A stretch of DNA of 64,000 nucleotides, taken from the NCBI RefSeq assembly GCF_029914245.1, contig NZ_JARYZI010000001.1, forward strand, positions 1-64,000, in the 5' to 3' direction. This stretch comes from Fusibacter bizertensis (GTDB lineage Bacteria; Bacillota; Clostridia; Peptostreptococcales; Acidaminobacteraceae). The notes beneath the pieces are model-generated. The model had not been told where the DNA came from. It worked only from the letters and a program-made list of their open reading frames with translations, and ran no database searches. Position numbers and translations under genes: made by a program. This document shows positions 34,528-43,754 of this stretch, piece after piece (position 1 is the first letter of the stretch; every line of letters begins with the position of its first letter).

Positions 34528-36226
34528 GAGAATTTTATTATTATTGTTACTCGTGCTCTCTGGTATAATCCTGTCAGGCTGTGGTGCCGATATTACGCAT
34601 TATCTCAATATAAATTCAGATTTCTCTGGAGACCGCTCTATCATTGTTAAGGTAGATTCAGAAGATTTAGAAAACATAAAGGGTGGGGAACCTGCATTAA
34701 CTAAAGTACTAACTGAAAATAAACCTTCAGATATGTTATTAACTATTGATAAATCTGTAGAAAACGAAGTAATCTATAATTTAGTCTACACTTTTGAAAA
34801 TTTTGAAGAGTACAAGATAAAGACTGAACGTATCATTTCTACTCCATTTAATGCAACTTATAACAGCTCAGCAGTAGAGGATAATCCCTTTAAGCATCAT
34901 ACGGACTTAACTGAGGATAATATTTTCAATTTGCTAACAAAATGGGCAATTGATGCAATAGATGAAAGTAATATTGTTAGTGAATCAAGCAGTTACTTTA
35001 TAAACAGTACTAAAACCTATATTAATTTAAATGGTGAAGAATTTAGCCAATCAAATTTCGGGAACAATTCCAAATTTCAAAAGGACATTTTAGTTCCTTT
35101 TGAAAACGTTGAAGTTAATCTTGATTTGGATGCTAATAATCATTCTATAATCATGAGTCTAGACAATGTAAAAGCATCTGTCTTAGAACTAGAAAACATC
35201 AAGAATCTCTTAAATGAAAAATACAATACTGAGATCAAAACTGATGATACCCAAACACATTTTATTATGCAGTTTAATGGCAATGTAGAATTTGAGAATT
35301 TTCTACAAAACTCAAATATAGGAAATTTTTACTTTATTTCCACTTTAGAAAATCCGTTAAATATGAATGAAAAATTTGATATGAATTTGGCTTTAAACTC
35401 ACTATGGGACGGAAAAACCAAAGCCAATCTTTATGCCTTAAATGTATCCAAAATAAATGCATTTGAAAATGAATACTCTACTTTTAATAGTTCTTGTGAA
35501 ACTGATTTGACTTCAAATGATTTGCTGCAATTTTCAAGTAAATATGACTTCATAAATTTTAACTATAATTTTTCTAAGGAACTAAATGCAGAAAATATCA
35601 ATGTAAGCAAGATAATTGAATCTCAAGATGAAATATCTAATATCATTAATCTCAGTATAAATTCGGATCTCTTTAATGATTTTGATAGCAATGAGATCAA
35701 AACATACCTTGAATCCGAGGGGTATAAAGTTGAAATTTTAACAACCCCTGACATTACAAATATTGAGCTTGAACAGACTTTAAATACTGATCATTCAATA
35801 TCAAATACAATGGGCCTTCAAAGTTTCTATAAAACAATAAGACAAAATATGTTTTCAGATTACTATATTCACTACTATCAAGACTATAATTATGATTTAT
35901 TAATTCCCTCTAAAGAATTTAATGTTTTAATAAAAATAAATAAAAAAACGCATCCTGAGCTGGTCTCAATTGACCATTCAACATACGACAAAGAGAATAT
36001 CAATAAGTTTCTAGTAGGGGAATATTATGAATTCGAATCCTCTATTTTACCAACTGGTAATTTAGAAATTTTACTTTCTCACAAATCTTCTATTATGACT
36101 ATAGTTGTATTTTCAATTTCTGTAGCAACAGTAATCGTACTTATATTTATTATTATGAGAAAAAGAAAAAAAACACCCAAGACTTCTGTTGATGCCTTCA
36201 ATACTGACAATACTATAACCCAATAA
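34520..36226 (+). CDS. Large lipoprotein with C-terminal membrane anchor, unknown function
   Basis: A 568-residue protein. Residues 1-21 are a lipoprotein signal (ILSGC), followed by ADITHYLNINSDFSGDRSI, a start seen in Firmicute lipoproteins of the DUF3153 kind (resemblance only). The middle 480 residues are polar, Asn/Ser-rich and strand-like. A membrane segment at about 532-550 is followed by a basic tail (RKRKK). Lipid at one end and a helix at the other would fix a loop of protein on the outer face. Co-translated with the zinc-ribbon membrane protein through an ATGAATAA overlap. Confidence 0.75.
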   Translation: MNKRILLLLLLVLSGIILSGCGADITHYLNINSDFSGDRSIIVKVDSEDLENIKGGEPALTKVLTENKPSDMLLTIDKSVENEVIYNLVYTFENFEEYKIKTERIISTPFNATYNSSAVEDNPFKHHTDLTEDNIFNLLTKWAIDAIDESNIVSESSSYFINSTKTYINLNGEEFSQSNFGNNSKFQKDILVPFENVEVNLDLDANNHSIIMSLDNVKASVLELENIKNLLNEKYNTEIKTDDTQTHFIMQFNGNVEFENFLQNSNIGNFYFISTLENPLNMNEKFDMNLALNSLWDGKTKANLYALNVSKINAFENEYSTFNSSCETDLTSNDLLQFSSKYDFINFNYNFSKELNAENINVSKIIESQDEISNIINLSINSDLFNDFDSNEIKTYLESEGYKVEILTTPDITNIELEQTLNTDHSISNTMGLQSFYKTIRQNMFSDYYIHYYQDYNYDLLIPSKEFNVLIKINKKTHPELVSIDHSTYDKENINKFLVGEYYEFESSILPTGNLEILLSHKSSIMTIVVFSISVATVIVLIFIIMRKRKKTPKTSVDAFNTDNTITQ

Positions 36227-36256
36227 GAGAAAATTAAATTAGTTTCCTTATATATT

Positions 36257-36296
36257 AAAACAAAGTCTGCATAAAAGGTGCAGGCTTTGTTTTATA
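36257..36296 (+). terminator. Intrinsic terminator
   Basis: AAAACAAAGTCTGCA pairs with TGCAGGCTTTGTTTT (one G-T pair), then TTTA. It ends the zinc-ribbon/lipoprotein operon. Confidence 0.88.
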
Positions 36297-36537
36297 TGTC
36301 ATATATTAAATTAACATGTAACTTTAATCGCATTTTAATATTGCCATGCTATAATGTTTTAAGCGTCAACTTACCCTATGAAATCTAATCATACGTATTC
36401 AATATATTTTTGTTTTTTTTAAAAGAAAATAGGAAAGTCAAATATAATTGTGTATATTAGGAACTTTTTAAGTGGTATATTCGTCTTAACTAGATATGCG
36501 TAATTTCGCATAGAATGATTTAGAAAGAAGGTAAGAC
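36297..36537. other. Gene-free leader with a small dyad
   Basis: AT-rich. A TATAAT at 36350-36355 may be a -10 box. A dyad, TATGCG/CGCATA around 36495-36513, lies shortly before the ribosome site of the SanA-like gene and may be an operator or leader hairpin. Nothing else stands out. Confidence 0.45.
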
Positions 36538-37206
36538 ATGCCTAGCATCAAAAGAATGTTGCGTTTTTGCATGGCATTCTCTACTGTAATAATTTTGCTT
36601 TTACTCATAATCAATGCGCTTATACTTTATACCGTTAGTGATCAGTTCCTTACAGTCGATGATATAGAAAACCTAACAGATGTTGATTGTATAATTGTAC
36701 TTGGCGCTGGTGTAAAGCCTGATCAAACGCCTAGTCTTATGCTTAAAGATCGATTGGATCGTAGTCTCGAACTTTATGAAGTTGGCGTTTCAAAGAGACT
36801 CTTAATGAGTGGTGATCATGGCAAAGAAAATTATGATGAAGTAAACGTCATGAAACAATATGCAATTAATGCAGGAGTAAATTCTTCAATGATCTTTATG
36901 GACCATGCAGGATTTTCAACTTACGAAAGTATTTACCGTGCAAAAGATATATTTGGAGCACGTAAAGTTGTAATCGTGAGTCAAAAGTACCATTTGTCAC
37001 GTGCACTTTTCATAGCTAATCGATTAGGGTTAGATGCCTATGGCGTTGCCGCAGTTGATATACAATATTCAGGACAACTTCAAAGGGAATTTAGAGAAGT
37101 ATTAGCAAGAAATAAAGATTTTATTGTCACATTATTTAAACCTGAACCAACTTTTTTAGGAGATTCAATCTCACTATTAGAAAATGGTGATTTCACAAAT
37201 GATTAA
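36538..37206 (+). CDS. SanA/YdcF/ElyC family (DUF218) envelope protein
   Basis: A 222-residue protein. Residues 8-34 form an N-terminal membrane anchor; the DUF218 domain (residues 50-190) has DCIIVLGAGVKPDQTPS, LLMSGDHG, GFSTYESIYRAKDIFG and VVIVSQKYHLSRALFIANRLG, which are hallmarks. Homologues (SanA, ElyC) affect envelope permeability and peptidoglycan or antigen carriers; the exact reaction is not known. The following small gene starts 48 bases later and is probably co-transcribed. Confidence 0.88.
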   Translation: MPSIKRMLRFCMAFSTVIILLLLIINALILYTVSDQFLTVDDIENLTDVDCIIVLGAGVKPDQTPSLMLKDRLDRSLELYEVGVSKRLLMSGDHGKENYDEVNVMKQYAINAGVNSSMIFMDHAGFSTYESIYRAKDIFGARKVVIVSQKYHLSRALFIANRLGLDAYGVAAVDIQYSGQLQREFREVLARNKDFIVTLFKPEPTFLGDSISLLENGDFTND

Positions 37207-37254
37207 TTGAATAACATAAGATTTGCAGTTCTTGCATTTTTATAGGAGGACTAA

Positions 37255-37644
37255 ATGAACAAAAAAATAAAAATTGCACTCACAACTATATTACTCCTTG
37301 CTACAGTTATTACCTTGGTGGTATGGTTTACTCGAGTTCCAGATTTTTCAACACTTTCACCTGCCGAAATCACAGTTATAGCATTGCCATCACCACCCGA
37401 AATTTTCAATATCCTTAATCCAGAAGACATCGAAAAAGTCATGACGTTATTAAATGATGCAACTTATAAAAAAACCATAATACCAGCTGATAAGGGTTGG
37501 GAAATAAGTCTTAGCTATCCCGGTACTGATATTCAACTTCTAGATCAATATATCACCGTAAATGGAAAAACATTTCTTGCAACAGTAAACATTTCAAATC
37601 AAGTCAAAACATTGTTAACTGAACTAGGATACCTCAATCATTAG
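37255..37644 (+). CDS. Small membrane-anchored protein of unknown function
   Basis: A 129-residue protein with one membrane segment (residues 5-25) and a compact external part of about 100 residues: ILNPEDIEKVMTLLNDATYK followed by GWEISLSYPG and YITVNGKTFLAT. No family recognised with certainty. AGGAGG precedes the ATG. Its stop codon lies in the stem of the terminator that follows, which ends the SanA-like operon. Confidence 0.7.
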   Translation: MNKKIKIALTTILLLATVITLVVWFTRVPDFSTLSPAEITVIALPSPPEIFNILNPEDIEKVMTLLNDATYKKTIIPADKGWEISLSYPGTDIQLLDQYITVNGKTFLATVNISNQVKTLLTELGYLNH

Positions 37645-37670
37645 CTTCTACTAATGATTGTTTTTTTTTA
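37635..37670 (+). terminator. Intrinsic terminator overlapping the gene end
   Basis: CAATCATTAG (37635-37644), loop CTTCTA, CTAATGATTG (37651-37660), then nine T. The left arm includes the stop codon of the preceding gene. Confidence 0.92.
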
Positions 37671-37826
37671 CTTAAATATTTTACCAATATCACAATTTGA
37701 TTGCACCAATGTTACACTTTTCCAGTTACATAGACTGTATTAGGGGTATCTGTTAAAATAAGACATGATATAAACATAACACAACTTTAATATGCAGCTA
37801 ATGTGTTTACACAATATGGAGGAAAT

Positions 37827-39116
37827 ATGAAATTCAACACTTTAAATAAGCTACTAAAAACCAAAGGCCTTGTCTTATTATTGATTTTGTTAATTGGCAC
37901 TTCTGCGTTTTCATTTGCAGCTGATGAACCAGAAGATTCATATGGTCAAATATTATATGATATACAGCTCATCACTGGCTATGACGGGGATTTAATGCTT
38001 GACAAGGAAATATCACGCGTTGAAATGATTGCAATTATAAGTAAATTATACCCTGATGAATTTTCGAGTTATTTACCACCAGAGACAGCTACATTTAAAG
38101 ATGTGCCTGCCACGCATTGGGGATTTAAGTATGTAGAGTTTGCCTATATGAAAGGAATAACAAATGGGAAAGGGGCATCGCTTTTTGGTGTAGATGACTC
38201 CGTTAATTATAACCAAGCAAGTATCTTTCTCATTAAGGCTTTAGGGTTCTCAATTGATGATGTGCAGTACGAAACTGCCGCTTATGAGATTGGTGCTGAG
38301 TATGGTCTTAAGTTACTCCTTCCAACAGATAGTTCAAAGTACCTTAAACGCTCAGAGATATTTGAAATGATCTCAAAAGCATTAATTATGAATGATGCTT
38401 CAGATGAACTGGGACTTTCTATGTTACCAATTCCAACCTCTGCGCACGAAGAAATTGTACTTCGAATTACCGCTGTCATCAATACACCAGTTGCAGTCTA
38501 TCAAAGCGGGGCGTTTTTCAATATTTATTATGCCAATGGCGATGTGTATACCGGAGAATTTGATGGTAAGAACATACAGGGGAATGGCATGACCAAATTT
38601 GCAAACGGCGATTTATATATTGGGCAGTATAAAGATGGTGTATTTAATGGCTACGGTATCTATTTGTGGAGTGATAATGAAAATTATGAAGGTTATTGGT
38701 TAGAAGGTGCTTATCACGGTCTTGGGACTTATACTTATATAAGTGGCGCCTACCAATATGGCGAATGGGAAGATGATGCACTTGTCACACCTATTGAAGA
38801 ACTATCTGATGATGATATTGCTGCAGGACTTGGAACCGATTCACCTTATATTACAATTTCTCTTACAGATACAGATGGCAATCCTATGAAGGGAATTGCA
38901 CTTTCAATTACAGATCAGTTTAACGGTGTTAGTCATAGCTTAGTGACAGATGAAGCCGGTGAATTTGTAATCCCTAAGACTGGTGAATTTTCAATACTAA
39001 GCTTAGTCCTCAACGAAAATAGTGCCTATAGTTTTGCGATTACAAATAATTCATTTATTGTCACAACTGCAGGCATTTATAAAAACAACGCTTCATTTGA
39101 ATTGATTAAACGTTAA
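37827..39116 (+). CDS. Surface protein with SLH domains and MORN repeats
   Basis: A 429-residue exported protein. A signal peptide (residues 1-32, ending SFAA) is followed by S-layer homology-like modules (about 38-195; KDVPATHWGFKYVEFAYMKG is the clearest). Residues 235-315 carry three to four MORN repeats (YANGDVYTGEFDGKN, FANGDLYIGQYKDGVFNGYG, NYEGYWLEGAYHGLGTY). Residues 345-429 look like a carboxypeptidase-regulatory/Ig-like fold. SLH should hold it on the cell wall; MORN repeats may bind lipid or protein. ATG 37827 follows GGAGGAAAT. Monocistronic, with a terminator. Confidence 0.85.
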   Translation: MKFNTLNKLLKTKGLVLLLILLIGTSAFSFAADEPEDSYGQILYDIQLITGYDGDLMLDKEISRVEMIAIISKLYPDEFSSYLPPETATFKDVPATHWGFKYVEFAYMKGITNGKGASLFGVDDSVNYNQASIFLIKALGFSIDDVQYETAAYEIGAEYGLKLLLPTDSSKYLKRSEIFEMISKALIMNDASDELGLSMLPIPTSAHEEIVLRITAVINTPVAVYQSGAFFNIYYANGDVYTGEFDGKNIQGNGMTKFANGDLYIGQYKDGVFNGYGIYLWSDNENYEGYWLEGAYHGLGTYTYISGAYQYGEWEDDALVTPIEELSDDDIAAGLGTDSPYITISLTDTDGNPMKGIALSITDQFNGVSHSLVTDEAGEFVIPKTGEFSILSLVLNENSAYSFAITNNSFIVTTAGIYKNNASFELIKR

Positions 39117-39155
39117 TCAACATTTTTATAACAAAAATAATATTCTTAAATATTA

Positions 39156-39213
39156 AAAGACGAGTCCTATATTTAACCTATTTAATCAGGTAATCACAGG
39201 GCTCGTCTTTCTA
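39156..39213. terminator. Intrinsic terminator between convergent genes
   Basis: AAAGACGAGTCCT (39156-39168) pairs with AGGGCTCGTCTTT (39198-39210), loop of about 29 bases. It lies between the SLH-MORN gene and the convergent oleate hydratase gene. Confidence 0.75.
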
Positions 39214-39271
39214 CATATCCATTACAATTATTTTTTTGATTGTTTACCGAAGAACGATCATACTATAACGA

Positions 39272-40879
39272 TTATCTATAGCTTGTATTAAGTGCCTTTA
39301 AGAGTGTACGGATATCAAAATGATGCGGTGTTACTGGTGCGATCTTTTTAGGAATACCCATAAGAGTATAAACTGCAATTCTAGCGGCTCTTATAGAGAA
39401 TTCTTCTGTGAATACCATATCTTCAGGTATCTCTACAAATTGGCTAATCATAGCAAAATTCGTTGATCCTTCTGGTACTACACTCGGTCTATCACTAATT
39501 GCTCTAGGCTGGAACATGGAGATAATATAAGGCATCATACACGGAATGACATTAACCACTGTGGACATGATTTCATCCATATCATCTTCCATATGAAGGT
39601 GATAGAGTAACTCTGTAAGTAACTCTTCACCAGTACAATCGCGCATTGGTTTTTTTACAAAGTCACCAAGTTTGTCTGTATACAGTCCGTAACCCCAAAA
39701 AATAGTAGTATCTTCTGGTTGGTTTTTAAAATGCGGCTGTTTAGCTACAACAATTGACATCAGCCAACTTGAATCTTTAAAAGTCATTAGTGCGCCACTG
39801 CCAGGTTTATTTCTTGAGTATTTTTCTATCATTTTTAAAAATTTATCACCTTTTAGTGTTACGGTGAAAGATTCCCAATTAGACTCCTCTGGTTTACCAA
39901 AGAAAGCATCCGGATTACCTAAACCCTCTTTTTTAGAGGCTATATTTTTCCAAAATGAACCCGACAGTGGATTTTCAGGCACAAATGGAGCAGGGGAATG
40001 AAAACTGCCAAGTGTTGCATTGTCTGTCATACTACCATTGGTCGCGATGCAAAGATCATTTTCGCCAAGCTCGATTAGACCTTTACCACTTGCATCTTCA
40101 TAATGAATTTTTGTGACAGTGATGCCATCACCGTTTGCAAAGTCTAGATCAACTACTTTGCATTTTAAACTAAAATCAACGCCTTTTTCCTCTAAAAACA
40201 CTTTCATAGGCAATATAATTGAATCGTATTGGTTATAAGGTGTACGTGTAACACCTTCAAGCGTTTGAATTCTTGAAAACTCAAATACCATGCGTTGCAT
40301 ATAACGCTTAAACTCAATTAAGCTAGACCATTTTTGAAAGGCAAAAGTTGTCTGCCACATATACCAAAAATTAGTTTCAAAGAAATGTGGTGTTTGCGCA
40401 AACCAGTCTGAAATTCTAAGACGTTCAATTTTCTGTTCTGGAGCTAGCATTAATTTACCAAGTGCCATACGATCTGCTGTGTTAAAGCCCATGGACATCA
40501 CGTCTAAAATTTCACCTTCCTTGTTAATTAATCTTGCATTAGCATGTGTTGGATTTGCATGATCAAATTCGAGGATCTCATCGCATACAGATAATCCTGG
40601 ACGGTCTAAAGAAGGGATATGACTTAAAAGTTCCCATGTGTTCTCATAAGTTTCTTCATTAAGCATCCTGCCACCACGACAGACAAAACCATTAATTGCG
40701 TCACCAGCGCCATCATTGCTACCACCGAGCAGTGGTAAACCTTCGAGTATATGGATATTTTTTCCTTCTACGCCGCAATCTCTTATTAAATATACAGCTC
40801 CTGCAAGTGATGCCAATCCGCCGCCTACAAAATATATTTCTCTTTTTAAATTACTTTCAAAATTTTTGTTATTTTCCAT
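39272..40879 (-). CDS. ohyA: Oleate hydratase (FAD-dependent, MCRA family)
   Basis: A 535-residue enzyme that adds water to the cis-9 double bond of oleate to give 10-hydroxystearate, detoxifying free unsaturated fatty acids. FAD site: YFVGGGLASLAGAVYLIRD near residue 16 and EGLPLLGGSNDGAGDA; then FVCRGGRMLNEETYENTW near residue 65, and NFAMISQFVEIPEDMVFTEE near the end. Length matches the family. ATG 40879 follows AAAGGAGATGATATT on the minus strand. It is downstream of a TetR-type gene on the same strand, which may sense fatty acids. Confidence 0.95.
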   Translation of the reverse strand: MENNKNFESNLKREIYFVGGGLASLAGAVYLIRDCGVEGKNIHILEGLPLLGGSNDGAGDAINGFVCRGGRMLNEETYENTWELLSHIPSLDRPGLSVCDEILEFDHANPTHANARLINKEGEILDVMSMGFNTADRMALGKLMLAPEQKIERLRISDWFAQTPHFFETNFWYMWQTTFAFQKWSSLIEFKRYMQRMVFEFSRIQTLEGVTRTPYNQYDSIILPMKVFLEEKGVDFSLKCKVVDLDFANGDGITVTKIHYEDASGKGLIELGENDLCIATNGSMTDNATLGSFHSPAPFVPENPLSGSFWKNIASKKEGLGNPDAFFGKPEESNWESFTVTLKGDKFLKMIEKYSRNKPGSGALMTFKDSSWLMSIVVAKQPHFKNQPEDTTIFWGYGLYTDKLGDFVKKPMRDCTGEELLTELLYHLHMEDDMDEIMSTVVNVIPCMMPYIISMFQPRAISDRPSVVPEGSTNFAMISQFVEIPEDMVFTEEFSIRAARIAVYTLMGIPKKIAPVTPHHFDIRTLLKALNTSYR

Positions 40880-40944
40880 AATATCATCTCCTTTGTTTTT
40901 TATTACAAGATAAAGATACTATAGAAAATCTAACCGCAATATAG

Positions 40945-40991
40945 ACAAAGCCCCCTGTTTGTCTAAAAATCTGACAAAGTGGGGGCTTTGT
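40945..40991. promoter_or_regulatory. Long nested inverted repeat between tetR and ohyA
   Basis: Outer arms ACAAAGCCCCC (40945-40955) and GGGGGCTTTGT (40981-40991) enclose an inner dyad TTTGTC/GACAAA with loop TAAAAATCT, with only a 2x2 mismatch between. It begins nine bases from the tetR stop and 66 bases before ohyA. No T-run follows on the minus strand, so it could be a weak terminator, a processing hairpin or an operator. Confidence 0.6.
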
Positions 40992-40999
40992 ATAAAATA

Positions 41000-41560
41000 T
41001 TAATCTCTATTGATATATTTATCTATTGCACGTGCAATATCACCATCTACAAGTTTACTTAATCGGTCTATGATGATTTCTGGTTTTTCTTTTGTACCAG
41101 ATTTTAACCACTCGAGCATCAGACTTACAAATCCGTAGGTATAAAATTTTGCAATAAAAGCTTTGTCTTCATCTGATACACCTTTTCCCGTTGCAACTTC
41201 TTCGACGACACTTAGCAACAAATCAAACGTCAAAGCATTGAGAAATTGTTCAAGATGATCTCGCCCAAGTGAATGAAAAGTACTCACGCAAAATTCTCGA
41301 TTTGCTTCAACATATTGGAATATCTTTAAAAAACCCAGTTGCCAAGTATCATAACTCTTATAATTTCTGATTGATTCAAGTGCCTCAGTTTTATAAATCC
41401 ATCCAAGTAAATCATATATATCTTGAAAATGATAATAAAACGTCTGTCTATTTACACCACAGGCTGTCACAAGATCTTTTATCGTAATATGTTCTAAAGA
41501 TGTTTTTGACATCAACTTTTTTAGGGTATTCGCAAGTTCAATTTTAGTCCGATTAGACAT
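41000..41560 (-). CDS. TetR family regulator (DhaS-like)
   Basis: A 186-residue regulator. Residues 5-55 are the DNA-binding domain (LANTLKKLMSKTSLEHIT, then IKDLVTACGVNRQTFYYHF). The C-terminal part (residues 75-180) resembles the TetR_C domain of the DhaS/YbiH-like group (REFCVSTFHSLGRDHLEQFL). It precedes oleate hydratase on the same strand and is a natural candidate for its control by fatty acids; the intervening inverted repeat could be its site. GAGGTGG precedes the ATG. Confidence 0.87.
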   Translation of the reverse strand: MSNRTKIELANTLKKLMSKTSLEHITIKDLVTACGVNRQTFYYHFQDIYDLLGWIYKTEALESIRNYKSYDTWQLGFLKIFQYVEANREFCVSTFHSLGRDHLEQFLNALTFDLLLSVVEEVATGKGVSDEDKAFIAKFYTYGFVSLMLEWLKSGTKEKPEIIIDRLSKLVDGDIARAIDKYINRD

Positions 41561-41762
41561 AGGCCACCTCTTTTATATGCTATAGAATATTGAGTTAAAA
41601 TATCTACCTATTCATTTTAGCAGATTTTAGTTTATTTTTTAATTCACAAACCATAAAATTTTATATATAATAGAAAGGCAATTCGACCCATTTATGATTT
41701 TATATGATGATTTCATTATTCATAGATTACACTATCATTCAGAAAACTTGCTAGGAGGAAAA

Positions 41763-42191
41763 ATGCTAAAAAAATGTGAAAAGTGCGGTAGATTTTTTGG
41801 AGATGATACAGGTGGCAATATTTGTTCAGCATGTAAGCTTTCCAATACAAAATTTAAAACTACAGGCAATATCGAACGCGATAAATTTATATGTGCTAGA
41901 GACCTCGTATACGACAATCCTGATATTTCACCTCAAGGTATTATAGAATACATGGCTGATTTAGGCATTGACATCACACTTCGTGAAATAATGAAATACG
42001 TAGATGAAGGGCGTTTATCTCTTAATACGATTAAAGAAGGTAATCACTGTATCAAGTGTGGTACTAAAATCGGTTTTGGTAAATACTGTGATAGATGCCG
42101 TATTCGTTTAGAACATGAGGGCAATGCAGTCCATAATTCTGATGATGAGCAATCAAATCGTATAAAAATGCATATATCTTCAAAAAAATAA
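41763..42191 (+). CDS. yvyF: YvyF/TIGR03826-type flagellar-associated zinc-ribbon protein
   Basis: A 142-residue protein. An N-terminal zinc ribbon (CEKCGRFF, then CSACK) is followed by a helical region (DNPDISPQGIIEYMADLGID, TLREIMKYVDEGRLSL) and a second ribbon (CIKCGTKIGFGKYCDRC). This arrangement is typical of the protein encoded near flgM in Bacillus and Clostridia, linked to flagellar gene control. ATG 41763 follows AGGAGGAAAA. Here it stands alone with its own terminator, not within a visible flagellar operon. Confidence 0.8.
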   Translation: MLKKCEKCGRFFGDDTGGNICSACKLSNTKFKTTGNIERDKFICARDLVYDNPDISPQGIIEYMADLGIDITLREIMKYVDEGRLSLNTIKEGNHCIKCGTKIGFGKYCDRCRIRLEHEGNAVHNSDDEQSNRIKMHISSKK

Positions 42192-42210
42192 CTTCTTATT
42201 TTTTACTTAT

Positions 42211-42242
42211 AAAACACAGCTCTACTGAGTTGTGTTTTTTTA
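42211..42242 (+). terminator. Intrinsic terminator after yvyF
   Basis: AAAACACAGCTC (42211-42222) pairs with GAGTTGTGTTTT (42227-42238) over TACT, then T-run. Confidence 0.9.
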
Positions 42243-42262
42243 TGTGCGTTATCAATATCCAC

Positions 42263-42309
42263 TTTACAATAGAACATATGTTCTGTATAATATAATCAAA
42301 CGTATGTTC
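42263..42309 (+). promoter_or_regulatory. SOS promoter with two LexA boxes
   Basis: TTTACA (42263-42268), 17 bases, TATAAT (42286-42291). A perfect Gram-positive LexA box, GAACATATGTTC (42272-42283), fills the spacer. A second box, AAACGTATGTTC (42298-42309), follows the -10 region; it differs from GAAC-N4-GTTC in one base. A 94-base leader with a GTCTAA/TTAGAC hairpin (42341-42367) precedes the polymerase gene. Confidence 0.92.
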
Positions 42310-42403
42310 TGTTTGTGTCGGCAAACCCGCTTGCTCAAAAGTCTAAGCTTAACATCTTTGATTAGACACATTCAGATCATACGTCTTGAAAGGATGATAT
42401 GTT

Positions 42404-43654
42404 ATGTCTAAAGTTATATTCCATATAGATGTCAATAGTGCTTATCTATCCTGGGAAGCTGTTCATAGACTACAACACGGTGATCCACTTGATCTACGTA
42501 CAGTTCCTTCAGCCGTTGGAGGTGATCCGATAAAAAGGCATGGCATTATACTTGCCAAAAGTATCCCTGCAAAACCCTTTAAAATACAAACTGGAGAGAG
42601 TCTGATGGCCGCTTTTCAAAAGTGTCCTACACTTAAAGTAGTTCCTCCGAGATATGACTTGTATTTGCGTTCAAGCAATGCAATGATTGAGCTCATCAGT
42701 GAGTATTCCTCACAGATTCAGCGTTATAGCATTGATGAATGTTTTGTAGACTTTACCGATATGATTAAACTTTTTGGCGATCCTATTGAAGTTGCATATC
42801 TCATCAAAGAACGAATAAAAAAAGAGCTGGGTTTTACAGTTAGCATCGGGGTTTCAAGCAATAAGCTTTTAGCAAAAGTCGCAAGTGATCTTAAAAAGCC
42901 TGATGCTGTGACAACTCTTTTTCCAGAAGAAATTTCACAAAAAATGTGGCCACTTCCAGTTGGGGAGTTGTTTATGGTTGGACGCGCTACTGTAAAGAAA
43001 CTCAATTTTTTAGGTATCGAAACTATTGGCGATCTTGCCAACTATGATGTAGATATTTTGAAAGGAAGTCTTAAGTCTCAAGGAATCCTCGTATGGAATT
43101 ATGCCAATGGCATTGAAAATTCTCCTGTAAAAAAGAGCAATCATCTTGCTATAAAAAGTATTGGTAATTCATCAACAATTCCATTTGATATTGACAATCA
43201 AAAAGAGGCTCATCTTATGCTATTAAGCCTAAGTGAAATGGTTGCTATGCGACTTAGAGATAGTCAATATCTTGCGCGCCTTGTAAGCATCACTTATAAA
43301 ACAAACAACTTCAATTCACTTGGACATCAAAAAAAATTTGAAATTCCAACAGATCATACCACCGAAATTTATCATTATGCAAGAACTCTTTTTGATGAAC
43401 TATGGGATGGTACACCACTTCGACATCTCGGTGTAAGGGTTTCTGAATTATGTGAAAACGATTTTGTCCAGCTTCATCTATTTGACGCATATGCTAGACG
43501 AAAAAATGGAAAACTTGACCAAGTTATAGATGAACTTCGAGGACGATTTGAACCTAAATCGATTATGAGAGGTTGTTTTGTTGGAAGTGGTATTAAGCCA
43601 TTAACAGGTGGTGTAGGTGAAGATGACTTTCCACTTATGAGTAGCATATTATAA
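42404..43654 (+). CDS. dinB: Y-family (DinB/UvrX-like) translesion DNA polymerase
   Basis: A 416-residue polymerase for DNA damage bypass. Catalytic residues are visible: Asp9 in FHIDVNSAY and Asp111-Glu112 in YSIDECFVDFTD; the steric region has AKSIPAKPFKIQTGE. Helix-hairpin-helix parts (VGRATVKKLNFLGIETIGDLA) lie near residue 195; the little-finger domain follows. Two LexA boxes upstream put it under SOS control. It lacks an evident beta-clamp motif that I could name with certainty. A small protein gene follows 100 bases later. Confidence 0.93.
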   Translation: MSKVIFHIDVNSAYLSWEAVHRLQHGDPLDLRTVPSAVGGDPIKRHGIILAKSIPAKPFKIQTGESLMAAFQKCPTLKVVPPRYDLYLRSSNAMIELISEYSSQIQRYSIDECFVDFTDMIKLFGDPIEVAYLIKERIKKELGFTVSIGVSSNKLLAKVASDLKKPDAVTTLFPEEISQKMWPLPVGELFMVGRATVKKLNFLGIETIGDLANYDVDILKGSLKSQGILVWNYANGIENSPVKKSNHLAIKSIGNSSTIPFDIDNQKEAHLMLLSLSEMVAMRLRDSQYLARLVSITYKTNNFNSLGHQKKFEIPTDHTTEIYHYARTLFDELWDGTPLRHLGVRVSELCENDFVQLHLFDAYARRKNGKLDQVIDELRGRFEPKSIMRGCFVGSGIKPLTGGVGEDDFPLMSSIL

Positions 43655-43754
43655 GGGGGCGTAATAACTAGGTATATTATATTAATATACGTTGATTTTA
43701 CAAGAAATCTGTATGAAAGGTTTTTATGAAAATGTGTTAGAGGGTAGTGAAAGT

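Noticed and set aside
42310-42403. Possible c-di-GMP-I riboswitch before the polymerase (GGCAAACCC)
   Set aside because: Only the GCAAACC string matches; the rest of the aptamer is missing. The LexA boxes explain the regulation.
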